Assembly (NCBI GenBank): GCA_032718475.1
Contig: JAUCBJ010006668.1
Coordinates: 17,339 to 81,338, forward strand
Source of the DNA: Nemertoderma westbladi
Taxonomy: Eukaryota; Xenacoelomorpha; Nemertodermatida; Nemertodermatidae
Direction of reading: 5' to 3'
Length of the DNA: 64,000 nt
This document shows positions 1 to 11,250 of this stretch, piece after piece. Each line of letters begins with the position of its first letter. Within the stretch, counting starts at the first letter, position 1. The notes beneath the pieces were generated by a model, which ran no database searches, was not told where the DNA came from, and saw only the letters and a list, made by a program, of their open reading frames with translations. Position numbers and translations under genes: made by a program.

Positions 1-374
1 ACTATACAAATAAATGTATTGATTATTTGGGTTCTTATTTCGGTTATTAATTGTTTAAGCGGGTAAATTTAAGCTCTTGTTATATAAAAATAGCACAGGT
101 CGATTCGCCGTGTCCCATTCTAACAAAGTTTTTATTATATTCGAGTGTTTAATATAAAGATGTATGATTATTTATTGATTGAAAATAAAATAGTGTATAA
201 ATATGTAATATTCCATCACGCAGCCTGAACTTTTCCTATGGTAGCGAATAGGGATAGGATTTTCTCTGTATCATAGCAACGTTGTATAATTATTTAACTC
301 TGGCTACCTGAGAAGACATGTAGCAAGCTGGTTGGAGTGTTGAGTGTGTCTCAGTAAATCCAATGGTTGGGGTG
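1..374. other. Non-coding flank left of the DNA transposon
   Basis: No ORF, RNA gene or clear repeat is visible. The stretch is AT-rich and ends with the hexamer GGGGTG at 369-374, which is the left target-site duplication of the adjacent transposon. Confidence 0.6.
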
Positions 375-748
375 TATGGCGTCTCTTTAGGGTCATTATT
401 CAGTGTTTTAATATTTTTTATTCAGTATAAATTTACATTCAGTAATAATTAATATCTTTCAGTGTTCTACAATATCTTTTAGTAATTAATAAATTATCGT
501 TCAGTAATACTGAATTATCTTTCAGTATTTACTGAATTATCTTTCAGTATTTACTGAATTATCTTTCAGTATTTACTGAATTATCTTTCAGTATTTACTG
601 AATTATCTTTTAGTATTTACTGAATTATCTTTCAGTATTTACTGAATTATCTTTCAGTATTTACTGAATTATCTTTCAGTATTTACTGAATTATCTTTCA
701 GTATTTACTGAATTATCTTTCAGTATTTACTGAATTATCTTTCAGTAA
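375..748 (+). repeat. Left terminal inverted repeat with ten 22-bp units
   Basis: A 145-bp unique outer part is followed (about 519-745) by ten near-identical 22-bp units, each containing the interrupted palindrome CAGTA-TT-TACTG. One unit has a T for C change (about 611). The arm pairs with 14190-14565 along its whole length. Confidence 0.88.
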
Positions 749-1454
749 TAGTAGTATTGTCAAATGTGTGCATAATAGTAGCATTGTCAAATGTGTCTGA
801 AATCCTACTAACAGGAGCAGAACACAAAAACTTAAATAATATCGGCTTTGGAACATTGCCTAGATACCGTAAAATTTCTGTCTTTAATTGGTTTATTGCA
901 GCTGCATTCGCAATGATTATTTTCGCATTGAAAAGGTTTACCAGAAAGTTTTCTTTATCAGCGTGGCTGCAATCAGAAGTAGGCGGGAGTAAGCCTAGAT
1001 CTAACGCCTCGTCTTTCACACCCTCTGTCAACTCGTCACGTTCTCTTAAGGCCATAGTTGCAATATTATCCCTTAGTTGAGGATGTTGAAAAACAATCTC
1101 TTTAAGATGAGCAGAGTCGAAACAAATAAAATCTGCAACCACTGGATGCAATATTCTGAAAAACTGCTCTCCGTGCAGATAGCACAATGCTACCAATTTC
1201 CCCACTTTAGAGAAGCTCAAATTAATTATGCCCATCATATTGACAGACACAGGAATAATAAAATTATCAATTTCATTAAACAATGATGAATTGTAGAGAG
1301 CCACTTTTGCACTTCCTAACAAATCCCGCCTCAGACCTCCATAATCCTGTCCTTTCTCACCACCACCGGTATTCATTTATGTCATCAGTATTGTAGTCAT
1401 ATTTAATGGCCATTTCCTCCACCACTTCTGTATCACATCTTGTCACTTCCCACT
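735..1454 (-). pseudogene. HECT/G2E3-like ORF of the DNA transposon, 3' part
   Basis: This is the downstream half of the ORF that the BEL element split. Reading from the insertion, the frame of the upstream half continues for about 30 codons to a TGA near 1357. A second frame then opens within the overlap (ATG at 1376) and runs 213 aa to 735. The early residues GGGEKGQDYGGLRRDLL, followed about 40 residues later by VGKLVALCYLHG, resemble the start of HECT-like domains in the multicopy G2/M-specific E3-ligase-like proteins, where a D-x-GG-x-RR block is followed by an aliphatic helix. The C-terminal lobe that would carry a catalytic Cys is not visible; the ORF runs into the inverted repeat. The family call rests on remembered pattern, not a search. 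The frame change may be decay or an unrecognised intron. Confidence 0.5.
1450..1454. other. Left target-site duplication of the BEL element (CCACT)
   Basis: CCACT at 1450-1454 is repeated at 11585-11589, directly outside the two LTRs. Five base pairs is normal for BEL/Pao integrases. Confidence 0.85.
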
Positions 1455-1788
1455 TATAATGGATTTTCCCCAACTGGAAGTTCCAAAATAGAAAATTGTT
1501 TTTCTTTAATATAACAACGTAAACTCTATATTCAATATTGTGACAGTGAACTTTACAAAATGGTGCATTACACATTATTTCTACTGAGTTCAAACAGATA
1601 CATGATTTACAACTACAAAGGATACGGAATGTATATTTACTTAGGAACTAATCAAGCAATTTATTATAACCAACTGGATAGGCCCCAAACAAACGTATAT
1701 TGGATGTCGGATATATTATTGATAGATGAATGTAGTCTCTAACTAAGTTTAACGCACTCTAATTAATTATATAAATTTATACATGACA
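1455..1788 (-). repeat. 3' LTR of the BEL element
   Basis: 334 bp, identical by eye to 11251-11584. On the minus strand it begins TGTCATG and ends ATTATA. Confidence 0.9.
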
Positions 1789-1799
1789 CTCCCCCTTTT
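1789..1799 (-). promoter_or_regulatory. Polypurine tract of the BEL element
   Basis: The minus strand reads AAAAGGGGGAG immediately before the 3' LTR, the expected place for the plus-strand DNA primer. Confidence 0.8.
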
Positions 1800-2123
1800 G
1801 TTCACATTTGTGAGAACAAAATTTAATAATAATATGGAATAATATGCACAAATTTGTTATGAAACAAATCGAAATTATTACCTATTATATTTGAATTATA
1901 AATTATTACGTAACACGTATTTAAATGTATATTAGTTATAAAATACAAGATACAATATTTCTATCAACTTCATACGTACGTAAACACAAAAATAAACAGA
2001 GTTCGTTTTTCTACTGTATTAATAATATATCTATATACTAATAATATATCTACAGTACAACAAATTAGTACTACAGTAGTGCAGTTCATAATTTTAATGG
2101 GTGTTAAGTTTTATAAGTGCCAG

Positions 2124-5100
2124 TTACAAACTTTTGGCATTTCTAGGTAGAACTTTTCTTGTGCGTCCAAGAGCAGGTTCAAATGCAGTTTTAACTGGTT
2201 TAGGACAGTGGTCTACTGGGAATTTCTCTTTCTGTTTTACAGTAATTTTGGTACCAGTTTGTATCGTATTGTTGGGCAGTGTCGGTAAGTTTTCCTTGTC
2301 TGAGATTTCTAGTGGAATTACTTGTTTTATCGATCGTGTTAGTGTAGTCGCCTCTTTGCGACGTTTAGCGACTGTTAATTTTACTGACCTACACGTACCA
2401 TCTTTACTCCTAACTAACTCTGTCACCCTGCACAATTTCCAAAGGCAACGTGGAAGTTTCCTGTCCCCTAATAAACATATATCACCAATCTCAGGTAATA
2501 CCGGAGATCGTGGGTCAAGATTTCCTTTTCTGTGTGATTCTCGCAGACTTAAAATGTAGTCCTCTTTCCAGCACTTCCAGAACATTTTTGCTGCAAGTTC
2601 CTGGATTTTCAAAGCTTCTACAAGTTTGGATTTGTTTGGTTTATCTATTTTTACTTTTCCTGAAATATATGGCATTGAACAAAGACGGCGTCCAACTAAA
2701 AAATGAGCTGGTGTGAGACTTTGGTACGTTTCCTCTATGTCATCAGAAACAAACGTCAGAGGCCGACTGTTTAATGTCGCTTCTGTGGAATCCAGAAAAG
2801 TATTCAACTGTTCATGTGTTAAAGTGGCACGTCCAATAACCTTCTTTAAATTCCCTTTAACTGATCCTACCAATCTTTCTATAAAACCGTAGGCTGCGGG
2901 GTTTAATGGTATGTTAAATTTCCATTGAATCGACAACTTGCCGAATTCTCGTAAGATGTCTTCACTCTCTAAAAATGTCGTATGCGCTCGTAATTCTTTG
3001 GCAGAACGTGTAAAAGTGGATGCATTGTCTGAAAAAATGAACTGTGGAATGCCTCTACGGCCTATGAATCTATGAAATGCGGCCAAAAAGGATTGACAGC
3101 TTAATGAATTGACGAGTTCTAAGTGTATGGCACGGACAACAGCGCACGTGAATAGACACACATATACCTTCATATTGTGATCTGAATTTGTATTTGTGTT
3201 TATGACTGACAATGGTCCACAAAAGTCAATCCCAACTGAGCCGAAAACACCTGAGTCAGACGATAATCGTTCTACAGGTAATAAACCTATTGCTGGTATA
3301 GTGTAAGGCAGTCCTTGCACATGTTTGCATACCACGCAACCACGAATGACCTTACGTACTTGTTGTCTGCCTCGAGGTATCCAGTACCTGTCTCTGACCT
3401 GAATTAAAGTGTCGCGAGTCCTTGAGTGCATAACTGCTTCGTGAGCTTCTTGTATGATTAACTTTGTGAAATAATGTGACGACGGTAGAAGTATAGGATT
3501 ATTGCTCTGCCATGTAATAAGCGGATTTTGTATTCGGCCTTTACACCGAATAGTGCCAGTTTGATCGAGAAAAAGATTAAGCTGGCTAACAATTTCTGGT
3601 CGCTTAAATTGGGATTTGGGGTTCTGCAGAAATTTCAACACTTCCGCAAACTCAATTCCTTGAATAGCTCTGATGAGGATGTTTTCAGCATTGCCTAATT
3701 CATCAGCAGTTAATATGAATGATTTATTAATGGATGATGCATTCTGTACATTAGATTTTATGTTTAGGATAAATCTACAAATCCATGCCAATTTTCTTAC
3801 TGTATTTCTGAAGGTTTTTATTATTTTGTGAATAAATGAGGCTTGTAAAGTAAAAAAAAAAAAAAATTTTCTTACTAGTGCGACCCTGTGGCTAGATTTT
3901 GAGCAATCAATTATATTTAGTACTGATGGCATGTCCTTTGAATGTACGACTGCTATTGTTGATGAGAATGGTTTGATTTCAAGTACTCCAGAATCAGTTA
4001 GCTTTTCACGAGAGATTATTGGATTAATTGGCCAAAATTATATTTTCTGTAATAAAAATTTGGGACCATTAAACCAGAAACTTGAGCTTACTAGTTGTGG
4101 TGCAGTAAGACCTCTAGTTGGTATATCAGCAGGATTTAGTAAAGTCGGGCAATATCGCCAGTGAATGGACAAATCCGCTGATATGTCACGTATTTTCTGG
4201 ACTCTATTGTGAACGAATTGTTTGTATTTTGTATTGTTTCCTACCAACCAATATAAAACATCATAAGCGTCACACCACATGTAAATGTTACTGAAATGAA
4301 TGGTTAATGAAGCCGTTGCCGACTGAATAAGCTTAGCTACTAGCAGAGTTCCCATTAGTTCCTTTCTATGTATAGAAGGTCCATTATCAGATTGTGGACA
4401 CACCTTTGACTTAGCAATTAAAAAGGATACTGTGGTTGACATATCAGTGTACACTGTCCGAACGTAAAGCACTCCTGCATAAATTGACTTGCTGGCATCT
4501 GAAAAACCATGCAATTCAAAATCTTTAATAGTATTTGTTTTGTTAAACACGCATCTCGGAAATGAAACTTTATTGAGGGATAATAAACTGTCAACCCATC
4601 TTTGCCATTTTTCAGTTAAAGCCAACGAAAGTGGTTCATTCCAATTTTTTGTTGTTTTACATAATGTTTGGAATTCGGCTTTCATTTGGCTTGTGAATGG
4701 TATCAGAGCGCCCAATGGGTCATATAGGCGTGCTGATAACTGTAACACTGCTCTTTTATTTTTGGGTAACAATTTTACATAGTCGTATACTGACGTTACG
4801 TCAAACCCAAATGTGTCGTTTTCCACATGCCAGCATTGTCCTAAGATTCGTTTCACCTGGGCTGATTGAACCAGCGGCAGGTACAGAGAAGACTTTGCGT
4901 ATGTCTGATCTTCCTCCTGAAATTTTGTTATGTCCAAAACTTGGTTACATTTGTTGAGTGTTTCTTTATCAAATTCTGTCTGTAATTGTAATGAGTTAGA
5001 AACCCATCTACGTATGTTAAATCCACCTGATTTCATGATTGAGCAGGCCTCTTTCATGAATTGTACTCCTTCCTCTACGGTATCTACTCCTGTTCCTAAG

Positions 5101-6389
5101 TCGTCTACATACAACTTCTGTAACTTCTTGATAGTAACCAGTTGAGACTGCGTTACAGTTTTCTTCTTTTCCAATTCTAGATGATGAGATAAAGTTTTTG
5201 CAAGTATATTTGGTGAGCATATCAATCCAAACAGAGCTCGTGTGTACCTGTACCCTTGAATAACTAAATTATCTATATTGATATTATCTAGTGATGGTAC
5301 CCACAGAAATCGAAGGCAATCCCTGTCAGAATCATTAATTTCGCATTGTAAGAATGCCTGTTCAATATCTGCTGTTATAGCTATTCGTTTATCCCTAAAA
5401 CCTAGTAACACATCTAATAAATGTGGGATGAGATTTGGTCCTTTTAAAAGGCATTCATTTAATGACATATCTTTGCAATGTGCGCGTGCTGAGGCATTGA
5501 ATACCACCCTAAGCTTAGTGGATTCCCGTTCCTCCCGTACTACACCATGATGGGGAATGTAATGAATTACTGAACCCGTTTGATCACAACTTACTGGTTC
5601 AATATACCCCTTTGCTATATGATCCCGGATTACACTGTCGTATTTTTCAAGCAAACCAGTTTTTTGTAAACGGCGGATTAAAGAGTATAATTGTTTATAA
5701 CACAATGAATAATGGTCAGTCAAATTTGTCGGATTTAATTTCCAAGGCAAACTTACAGAATAATGTCCGTTACTTTTAAACTTTATGTTTAGAACTGGTT
5801 TAAACGTGTCGTCACTTTCCATTTGCTCGTTACCCAAACTTTCTACTGCCCAAAAGCCTTTGAGTATGTCTTGAAATTTGTCGTTTTCAGCTTCAGTGTC
5901 AAGTTTGTCAATCTGGTCTATCTGACAAGTGGAACTGATTAGCATACACGTGTTGTCTTGCAAATTGTTGTCATAATTTGAGAACTCGTAACTTTGTTGC
6001 ACTTTCCCAGAAAGTAGCCAACCAACACCCGAGTCAAGGGCGACCAAACCTGTACCTGAAATACGGAATGTCTTTCCTGTTACAATGTCCCAATAGAAGT
6101 CTGAACCGATTAATAGATTTACACTAAAGTCGTGTCTTTGATCCTTGTCTGGGTTAGCCAATGAACAGTCAGAAAGACCGAGTGAGTGAAAACATGAGCC
6201 AATACGGTTCTGAAGAGATTCAGCCGAAAACTTACTTTGTAATGGTTTACAAATTTCCCCTACAACTAATGCTTGTACAACCAAAATTGTGCTGTTGCGT
6301 AGTATTAATGTAATTTGCGCAATATCTAGAGACTGAATATCTCTCTCGGCAACTCGTCTCGGCTGACTCGGCAAAAAAGCACCCCCCAA
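2124..6389 (-). pseudogene. pol: BEL/Pao pol: protease remnant, RT, RNase H, integrase
   Basis: Makes the protein that copies and integrates the element. One frame runs from the LINE junction (about 6377) to 2124, broken by a TAA at 4038-4040. Visible in order: the C-terminal half of the DUF1758-type aspartic protease (LLIGSDFYWDIVTG), RT with LYVDDLGTG, RNase H (GFSDASKSIYAGVLY), then after the stop an integrase with H-x-H/C-x2-C zinc finger (CVVCK), DDE residues in GIDFCGPL, FSDNAS and FIERLVGSVKG, and a C-terminal DUF5641-like part. The catalytic Asp-Ser/Thr-Gly of the protease is absent, lost at the LINE junction. The apparent start at 6389 is a TTG near the LINE boundary and not a true start; normally gag and pol are one polyprotein. 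Confidence 0.88.
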
Positions 6390-9300
6390 CCCCCACTATG
6401 GATTACATTAGCAATGCGGAGGTCCGGCCACTAGAGGCCAGTGGAATTACCAGACACAATCGGCCTCACAGGCGTCAGTTAACTCCTGACCGGCTGCCTG
6501 TCTCACCCCCTACTGGAGAGAGAGCAGCCAACAATTCTTTGAGTCCCTTTCCTGATGACCTTTCTGGCCCAAACCCTGGGTCACCAGGGAGGCCAGATTG
6601 TGATGGGGAGAGGGATTCTGGAGTTGGAGGCTACTCTCATGTTCCACCCCGACCAACAAAGCCATTGGTGAATCTGAGGCAAGTCACTACTAGACTAGCC
6701 TCAGTAAACACCCTAACACTCGGGTCCCCAATGCGACAAGGTGAGCTGACTGCCTTGGCAGATAAGCTTTCTCTTAGCGCAGTGGGTGTTCAAGAGCACC
6801 GAATGCAGACTGGACAGACTGATGAGGTTCTGATTAAGGACATGGGGGGCGGTTGGCGACTCGCCCTCGCGTCAGCAGATGATAGTGGCAATGGTGGAAT
6901 TGGTCTATTGATGAATCCAACTGCACATGCAGCATTGGACAAAATAGACCAAATCTCTAACCGCATCATCCGTTGCCACTTCTCATGTTCTGGAAGACTG
7001 GCTAAGAAGTTTCCTAAGGTGGTTCTGATTGTGTGCTACTCTCCAACTAGTGTTGCCCCTGTAGAGGAGGTGGAAAATTTCTACCACAATCTACAAGCAG
7101 CAACTGATGGAGTGGATCAGCATGCATTCTTAACATTCCTGGGAGACTTTAATGCAAGTCTGCATCAATCACCTACATCGCCCTGGGTCTATAGCAATAG
7201 TGTTAACCGAAATTCTGTCCATCTTCAGGATTTTATCTCTGGAAATGGATTGTTTTCGGCTGGAACCCAGTTCAAGAAGCGAACTGGAAAGCTATGGACT
7301 CATAGTGGACCCAGTGGTCACAAGTCCCAGATAGACCATATTCTGTTTCGTAGGAAATACAGGAGCTCTATACAAGACTGTAATGCATTTACACTTCGAC
7401 CCTTCTCCAGTGATCACCGCCTTATTGTGGCCAAGGTAAGACTTAGTCTGCGTGCTAGCAGAACAACGAAATCTGCCTTGCCACGGCATGACTGGTCCTC
7501 TCTGTTGCAACAGCCAAGTGTGAGATCCAGCTTCACACTACAGCTGAGCAACAGGTATGAGGCTCTTGCCTCTGAGGCGGCAGATCACTGTGAGGGCTAT
7601 ACTGCCTTTACAGAAGCAGTTAAGTTAGCAGCTGCAGAAACAGTTCCTGTATACCCTCGAAACAGGAAAAGGGCCCCCTGGACTGACAACAAAATTCAGA
7701 AGTGCCGAAATGACCTTCATAAGGCGCAGAAAGAGTCCCGACTCAAACAGACTACAGCGGCCAAGAATGCAGTTAAAGCTGCATCTAGGTCCCTGAACAG
7801 GCAGTACTCTGTTAATCTACAGGAGCTAATAAACCAACAGGTTGATGCCATCAATGATGCTGACGACAGCAGGCAATCATCCCAGGCATGGAAATCGATC
7901 AATCTGCTTACTGGGCGGAAAAGCCAACCAACCACCAAGGTTAAGGCTGAATCACCAGCCGATCGCCTCAATGGTTGGAAAGCCCACTTTGAAAAGCTCC
8001 TCAATAATGACAGGGTATTGCCTGATAACTTTATAGAAGTAAAAGTGTCTGAGTCTGTACTCCCAGATATTCCCATTGGCGATATCTCCTTTGCAGAAGT
8101 GAAGGCTGCTGCAAAGAGCATTAAGACCAATCGTGCCAGTGGAGTAGATGGTGTTCCCCCTGAGGTCTTTAAAATACCTGAGTGTTTAAAGCTCATCTAT
8201 CCCATCATAGTAGACATGTACCGTACAACACGAGTCCCACAAGAAATGAAAACAAATAAGTTGGTGCCAGTTCCCAAGAAGGGCAACCTAACACTCTATG
8301 GTTCTTTTCGGGGAATCTCATTGATCTCGATTGCTGCAAAACTATACAATAGAATTCTATTAAATCGCATCAGGGATCCCATTGAGAGACTGCTACGTGG
8401 AAATCAGAATGGGTTCCGTAAAGGTCGTGGGACCATGGAGCCCATTTTGGCACTTAGAAGGATAATTGAAGAGTTATCAAAAAAGAAAGACAGGCATCTG
8501 GCTGTTATCTTTGTTGACTTCTTCAAGGCCTTTGATTCAGTCTCTCGCTCACGTATGTTCAGCATACTTTCATTATATGGGATTCCTGATGAAATTATTG
8601 CAGCAATCAGATCAGTATACGATGGTTCGACAACATTTGTGTCTACTGTTGACGGTGACACAGAACCATTTGAAGTGTTATGGGGCGTCCTCCAAGGAGA
8701 CACACTTGCACCATTCTTGTTCATTATTGTGGTTGACTATGTTCTACGCATGTCCTTAGATCATCATAATGATGATGGGGTGATGATAACTCCACCTACT
8801 GGCTCCAGAAGTCGAGGAAATCCTGCCAAGTACCTAACTGATCTAGACTTTGCTGATGACTTAGGAGTACTTTCAGAATCATTAGAGGGAGCCCAGCGGC
8901 TCCTCAGCTCATTAGAACATGCTGCTTCTAGTGTTGGTCTTTTTATTAACTCCAGAAAGACCAAAATTCTGACAGTTAACTTTGAAAGTCCTCAGCAAGT
9001 CTCTGATCGGATGAGCATAAGCTCAAAGGATGGTATGCTTGAGCATGTGGACGACTTCTGTTACCTGGGATCATGGATCCGGAAGTCAGGTGAGGACCTT
9101 CGAATACGTAAGGGAAAGGCATGGGCAGCCTTGAATAGGCTTTCCAGGATTTGGAAGTCACCTAGAATTAATCGGAAACTTAAGGTCCGATTATTTAGAG
9201 CAGCAGTAGTTCCAGTACTCCTCTACGGGAGTCCATGCTGGGCTCTAACTGCTGAGGACACCAAATCTCTGGATGGCACATTCACAAGAATGCTACGCCG

Positions 9301-9680
9301 GGTACATTGTGTCAAGTACAATGCACACATCTCCAACCAGACACTATATAACATTGGAGGTGTCTCATTGGTTCCCCCAAGCTTGACACTAGAACAAAAT
9401 CGCCTCCGCTTTGCAGGACATTGCTTTCGCCGTGAGGACCAGCCAGTGCATAATCTTGTACTTTGGCAGCCTCATGGAGTGAATAAGCATGGTGGACAGC
9501 CCATGACTTTCTTGAGACGCATCTTAAAGGACACTGGCCTTAAAGATGCGGATGATCTAGCAAATGTCATGGGTGATAGGGAGTTGTGGCGGTGCAATTT
9601 TGTTGACAAGCCGGCACAGCATTCTTAAAAATGCAGCTGCAATGCAGCATGCCGATCCTAGTAGTAGTAGTAGTAGTAGT
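6380..9680 (+). mobile_element. RTE-like non-LTR retrotransposon, near full length
   Basis: A single long ORF, a short 3' UTR and a (TAG)n tail ending at 9680, with no poly-A, fit RTE-type elements. The second copy at 57291-60433 matches from 6536 onward at very high identity. The exact 5' boundary (about 6372-6398) is inferred from where BEL pol sequence stops. No target-site duplication is visible, and about 100 codons of BEL protease are missing at the junction. Confidence 0.85.
6398..9628 (+). CDS. RTE-like endonuclease/reverse transcriptase, intact 1,076 aa
   Basis: Nicks target DNA and reverse-transcribes the element RNA at the nick. After an N-terminal segment of about 90 aa rich in Pro and Ser comes an apurinic-type endonuclease (residues about 95-315: VQEHRM, GDFNA near 248, SDHRLIVAKV). 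The reverse transcriptase has FVDFFKAFDSV near 705, GVLQGDTLAPFLF and a catalytic FADD near 818-821. The C-terminus has LYGSPCW and a conserved tail (RFAGHCFRRED, ELWRCNF). No stop or frameshift interrupts the frame, so this copy could still encode active protein. The ATG at 6398 is the first in frame; the second copy lacks this N-terminus. RTE-X-like is my best clade guess. Confidence 0.9.
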   Translation: MDYISNAEVRPLEASGITRHNRPHRRQLTPDRLPVSPPTGERAANNSLSPFPDDLSGPNPGSPGRPDCDGERDSGVGGYSHVPPRPTKPLVNLRQVTTRLASVNTLTLGSPMRQGELTALADKLSLSAVGVQEHRMQTGQTDEVLIKDMGGGWRLALASADDSGNGGIGLLMNPTAHAALDKIDQISNRIIRCHFSCSGRLAKKFPKVVLIVCYSPTSVAPVEEVENFYHNLQAATDGVDQHAFLTFLGDFNASLHQSPTSPWVYSNSVNRNSVHLQDFISGNGLFSAGTQFKKRTGKLWTHSGPSGHKSQIDHILFRRKYRSSIQDCNAFTLRPFSSDHRLIVAKVRLSLRASRTTKSALPRHDWSSLLQQPSVRSSFTLQLSNRYEALASEAADHCEGYTAFTEAVKLAAAETVPVYPRNRKRAPWTDNKIQKCRNDLHKAQKESRLKQTTAAKNAVKAASRSLNRQYSVNLQELINQQVDAINDADDSRQSSQAWKSINLLTGRKSQPTTKVKAESPADRLNGWKAHFEKLLNNDRVLPDNFIEVKVSESVLPDIPIGDISFAEVKAAAKSIKTNRASGVDGVPPEVFKIPECLKLIYPIIVDMYRTTRVPQEMKTNKLVPVPKKGNLTLYGSFRGISLISIAAKLYNRILLNRIRDPIERLLRGNQNGFRKGRGTMEPILALRRIIEELSKKKDRHLAVIFVDFFKAFDSVSRSRMFSILSLYGIPDEIIAAIRSVYDGSTTFVSTVDGDTEPFEVLWGVLQGDTLAPFLFIIVVDYVLRMSLDHHNDDGVMITPPTGSRSRGNPAKYLTDLDFADDLGVLSESLEGAQRLLSSLEHAASSVGLFINSRKTKILTVNFESPQQVSDRMSISSKDGMLEHVDDFCYLGSWIRKSGEDLRIRKGKAWAALNRLSRIWKSPRINRKLKVRLFRAAVVPVLLYGSPCWALTAEDTKSLDGTFTRMLRRVHCVKYNAHISNQTLYNIGGVSLVPPSLTLEQNRLRFAGHCFRREDQPVHNLVLWQPHGVNKHGGQPMTFLRRILKDTGLKDADDLANVMGDRELWRCNFVDKPAQHS

Positions 9681-11072
9681 TATCTGATTTGTGCCAACCA
9701 ACATACTATGACTACTACTACCTTGACCTTTTGGTTGTTGGACACTTGGACCACGTTGTACTCTTGTACAAATTGATTGATGGTGACCAGTTCTCTTACA
9801 GTTATAGCACGGCTTAATTCGTGTACAATCTCTAGCAAGATGTCCTGAACCAAAGCAATTATAACATAATGCTTTCCTGTCTAATATTGCTTTCCTTTGT
9901 GAAGTATCGTGTATTGTTTGACAATTTACAGAATAATGATGTTGTTTACAGAATATACATCTTACCATTTGCGGTTTCGGTAGAGACTGTTGAGTTTTAT
10001 TTTGTTGTGTGTGACGGTATGTATGTTGGGTTGCTATAGGTAGTGAGGCTGCTGTTGGAGTGTGTCTGATTGTTGATTTTTGTTGATAATTGTAATTTTG
10101 TGCTGATTGAGTATTATTCGAAGAACTATTGCCACAAAACACACCCATCGCCTCCTCACTAGCTAAGCGCAAGCCTATTTGGTCCATGAGCCACATAAGG
10201 TTATCTATGTTATTGTTTGATTTTTCTAAAAGACGTGTGCCGAAATCGAATGGTAGTGTACTCATAATGTCAGGAATTACGGTGATTTGGTATTGATCTG
10301 GTTTCGTATTCAGTGCTTCTAATGCTCGTATGTGTGCTAAGCAAGTATTATAAACCTGTCTTAAATTTAGTGAGTCTCCTGTGAATGTTTTACTTATGTT
10401 TCTAAGTTGTTCTATATGTGCTTGTATAATGCGACTTTGTGACCCGTAACGTGCTTGTAGAAGGTCCATAGCTACAGTATAATTTTCACTGGAAACAGAA
10501 AGTCCCGCAACCACTGATTTTGCTTCACCAGTTAATGACTGTAATAAATGTTGTAGTTTAAGGACATCAGGCAAACCAGAGTCATGAATTGCACTTCGAA
10601 AAGAATCCCGCCACCCACAAAAATCAAGCACATTACCTGAAAAAACGGGCCTATCCAGCTTTGGGAGCACAGAACGAGCATAAGTACTACTAGTAGCGTA
10701 AGTTACTGTAGAATCTTGACTATTGAATGTAGGTCTTGGTATAACCGTACTTGAGTTAATGTTATCTGGATTTGATGTGTTCGAGTCTGTAACAGATAGT
10801 GATAACTGTAACCGAGTTATACAATTAGTGAGTCTAACCTTGTAGATAGCAGCTTCTGATGCGTCTTTGTCACATTCTTTTTCCTCCATTAGTCCCCAGA
10901 TGTCTTCGTCCATACTGTCTAACTTCTCACTGTAACAGTTCAGGATTGTGATCTTTGAGAGCTTCTCCTCTCTAGTGAGCTGATCAATGTCGTCGGCGTC
11001 GTGAATAGCGATCGTCACTGCCGATCTTTTCCCACCTCTCGAACGTATCAACCGTTTGAGATCATCAGCCAT
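9681..11072 (-). pseudogene. gag: BEL/Pao gag, truncated by the LINE
   Basis: Structural polyprotein that packages the element RNA. The start ATG at 11072 gives MADDLKRLIRSRGGKRSA, the usual BEL gag opening. An earlier start at 11090 is only an upstream extension of the same frame. About 460 residues remain: a capsid-like helical region, then a Cys/His cluster with CIFCKQHHYSVNC, CYNCFGSGHLARDC and CYNCKRTGHHQSIC; the last two are perfect CX2CX4HX4C knuckles. The frame then runs into the reverse complement of the LINE's TAG tail, which encodes a poly-Thr stretch, and ends inside the LINE at 9567. It sits about 180 bp after the 5' LTR, as expected for a genomic RNA leader. Confidence 0.88.
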
Positions 11073-11240
11073 GATTAGGAATGTTGTCACACAAATGTTT
11101 CCAATGTATCAAATTGACACAATTAATTGAAAGTGATACTGTGATACTTTTAGAGTTTGATTGAGTTCATAATTGAATAAGGTACTCCCCCAAGTGGGAG
11201 TCCTTTTGAAATAATGTACAATTAAATTAAATTATTTTTA

Positions 11241-11250
11241 TCGGGCGCCA
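11241..11250 (-). promoter_or_regulatory. Primer-binding site of the BEL element
   Basis: The minus strand reads TGGCGCCCGA directly after the 5' LTR. TGG complements a tRNA CCA end, and the ten bases match the start of the widespread tRNA-Lys type site. The match does not continue beyond them. Confidence 0.7.

Noticed and set aside
508-748. CRISPR-like array of 22-bp direct repeats
   Set aside because: Units are head to tail without unique spacers, have a mirror-image partner at 14190-14430, and the DNA is eukaryotic. They are transposon subterminal repeats.
1560-1742. 60-aa ORF also found at 11356-11538
   Set aside because: The two identical ORFs lie inside the two LTRs, so the duplication reflects the LTRs and not a gene.
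2101-2559. 152-aa plus-strand ORF and other ORFs antisense to BEL pol, gag and RTE
   Set aside because: Shadow frames of well-supported genes on the opposite strand or in another frame.
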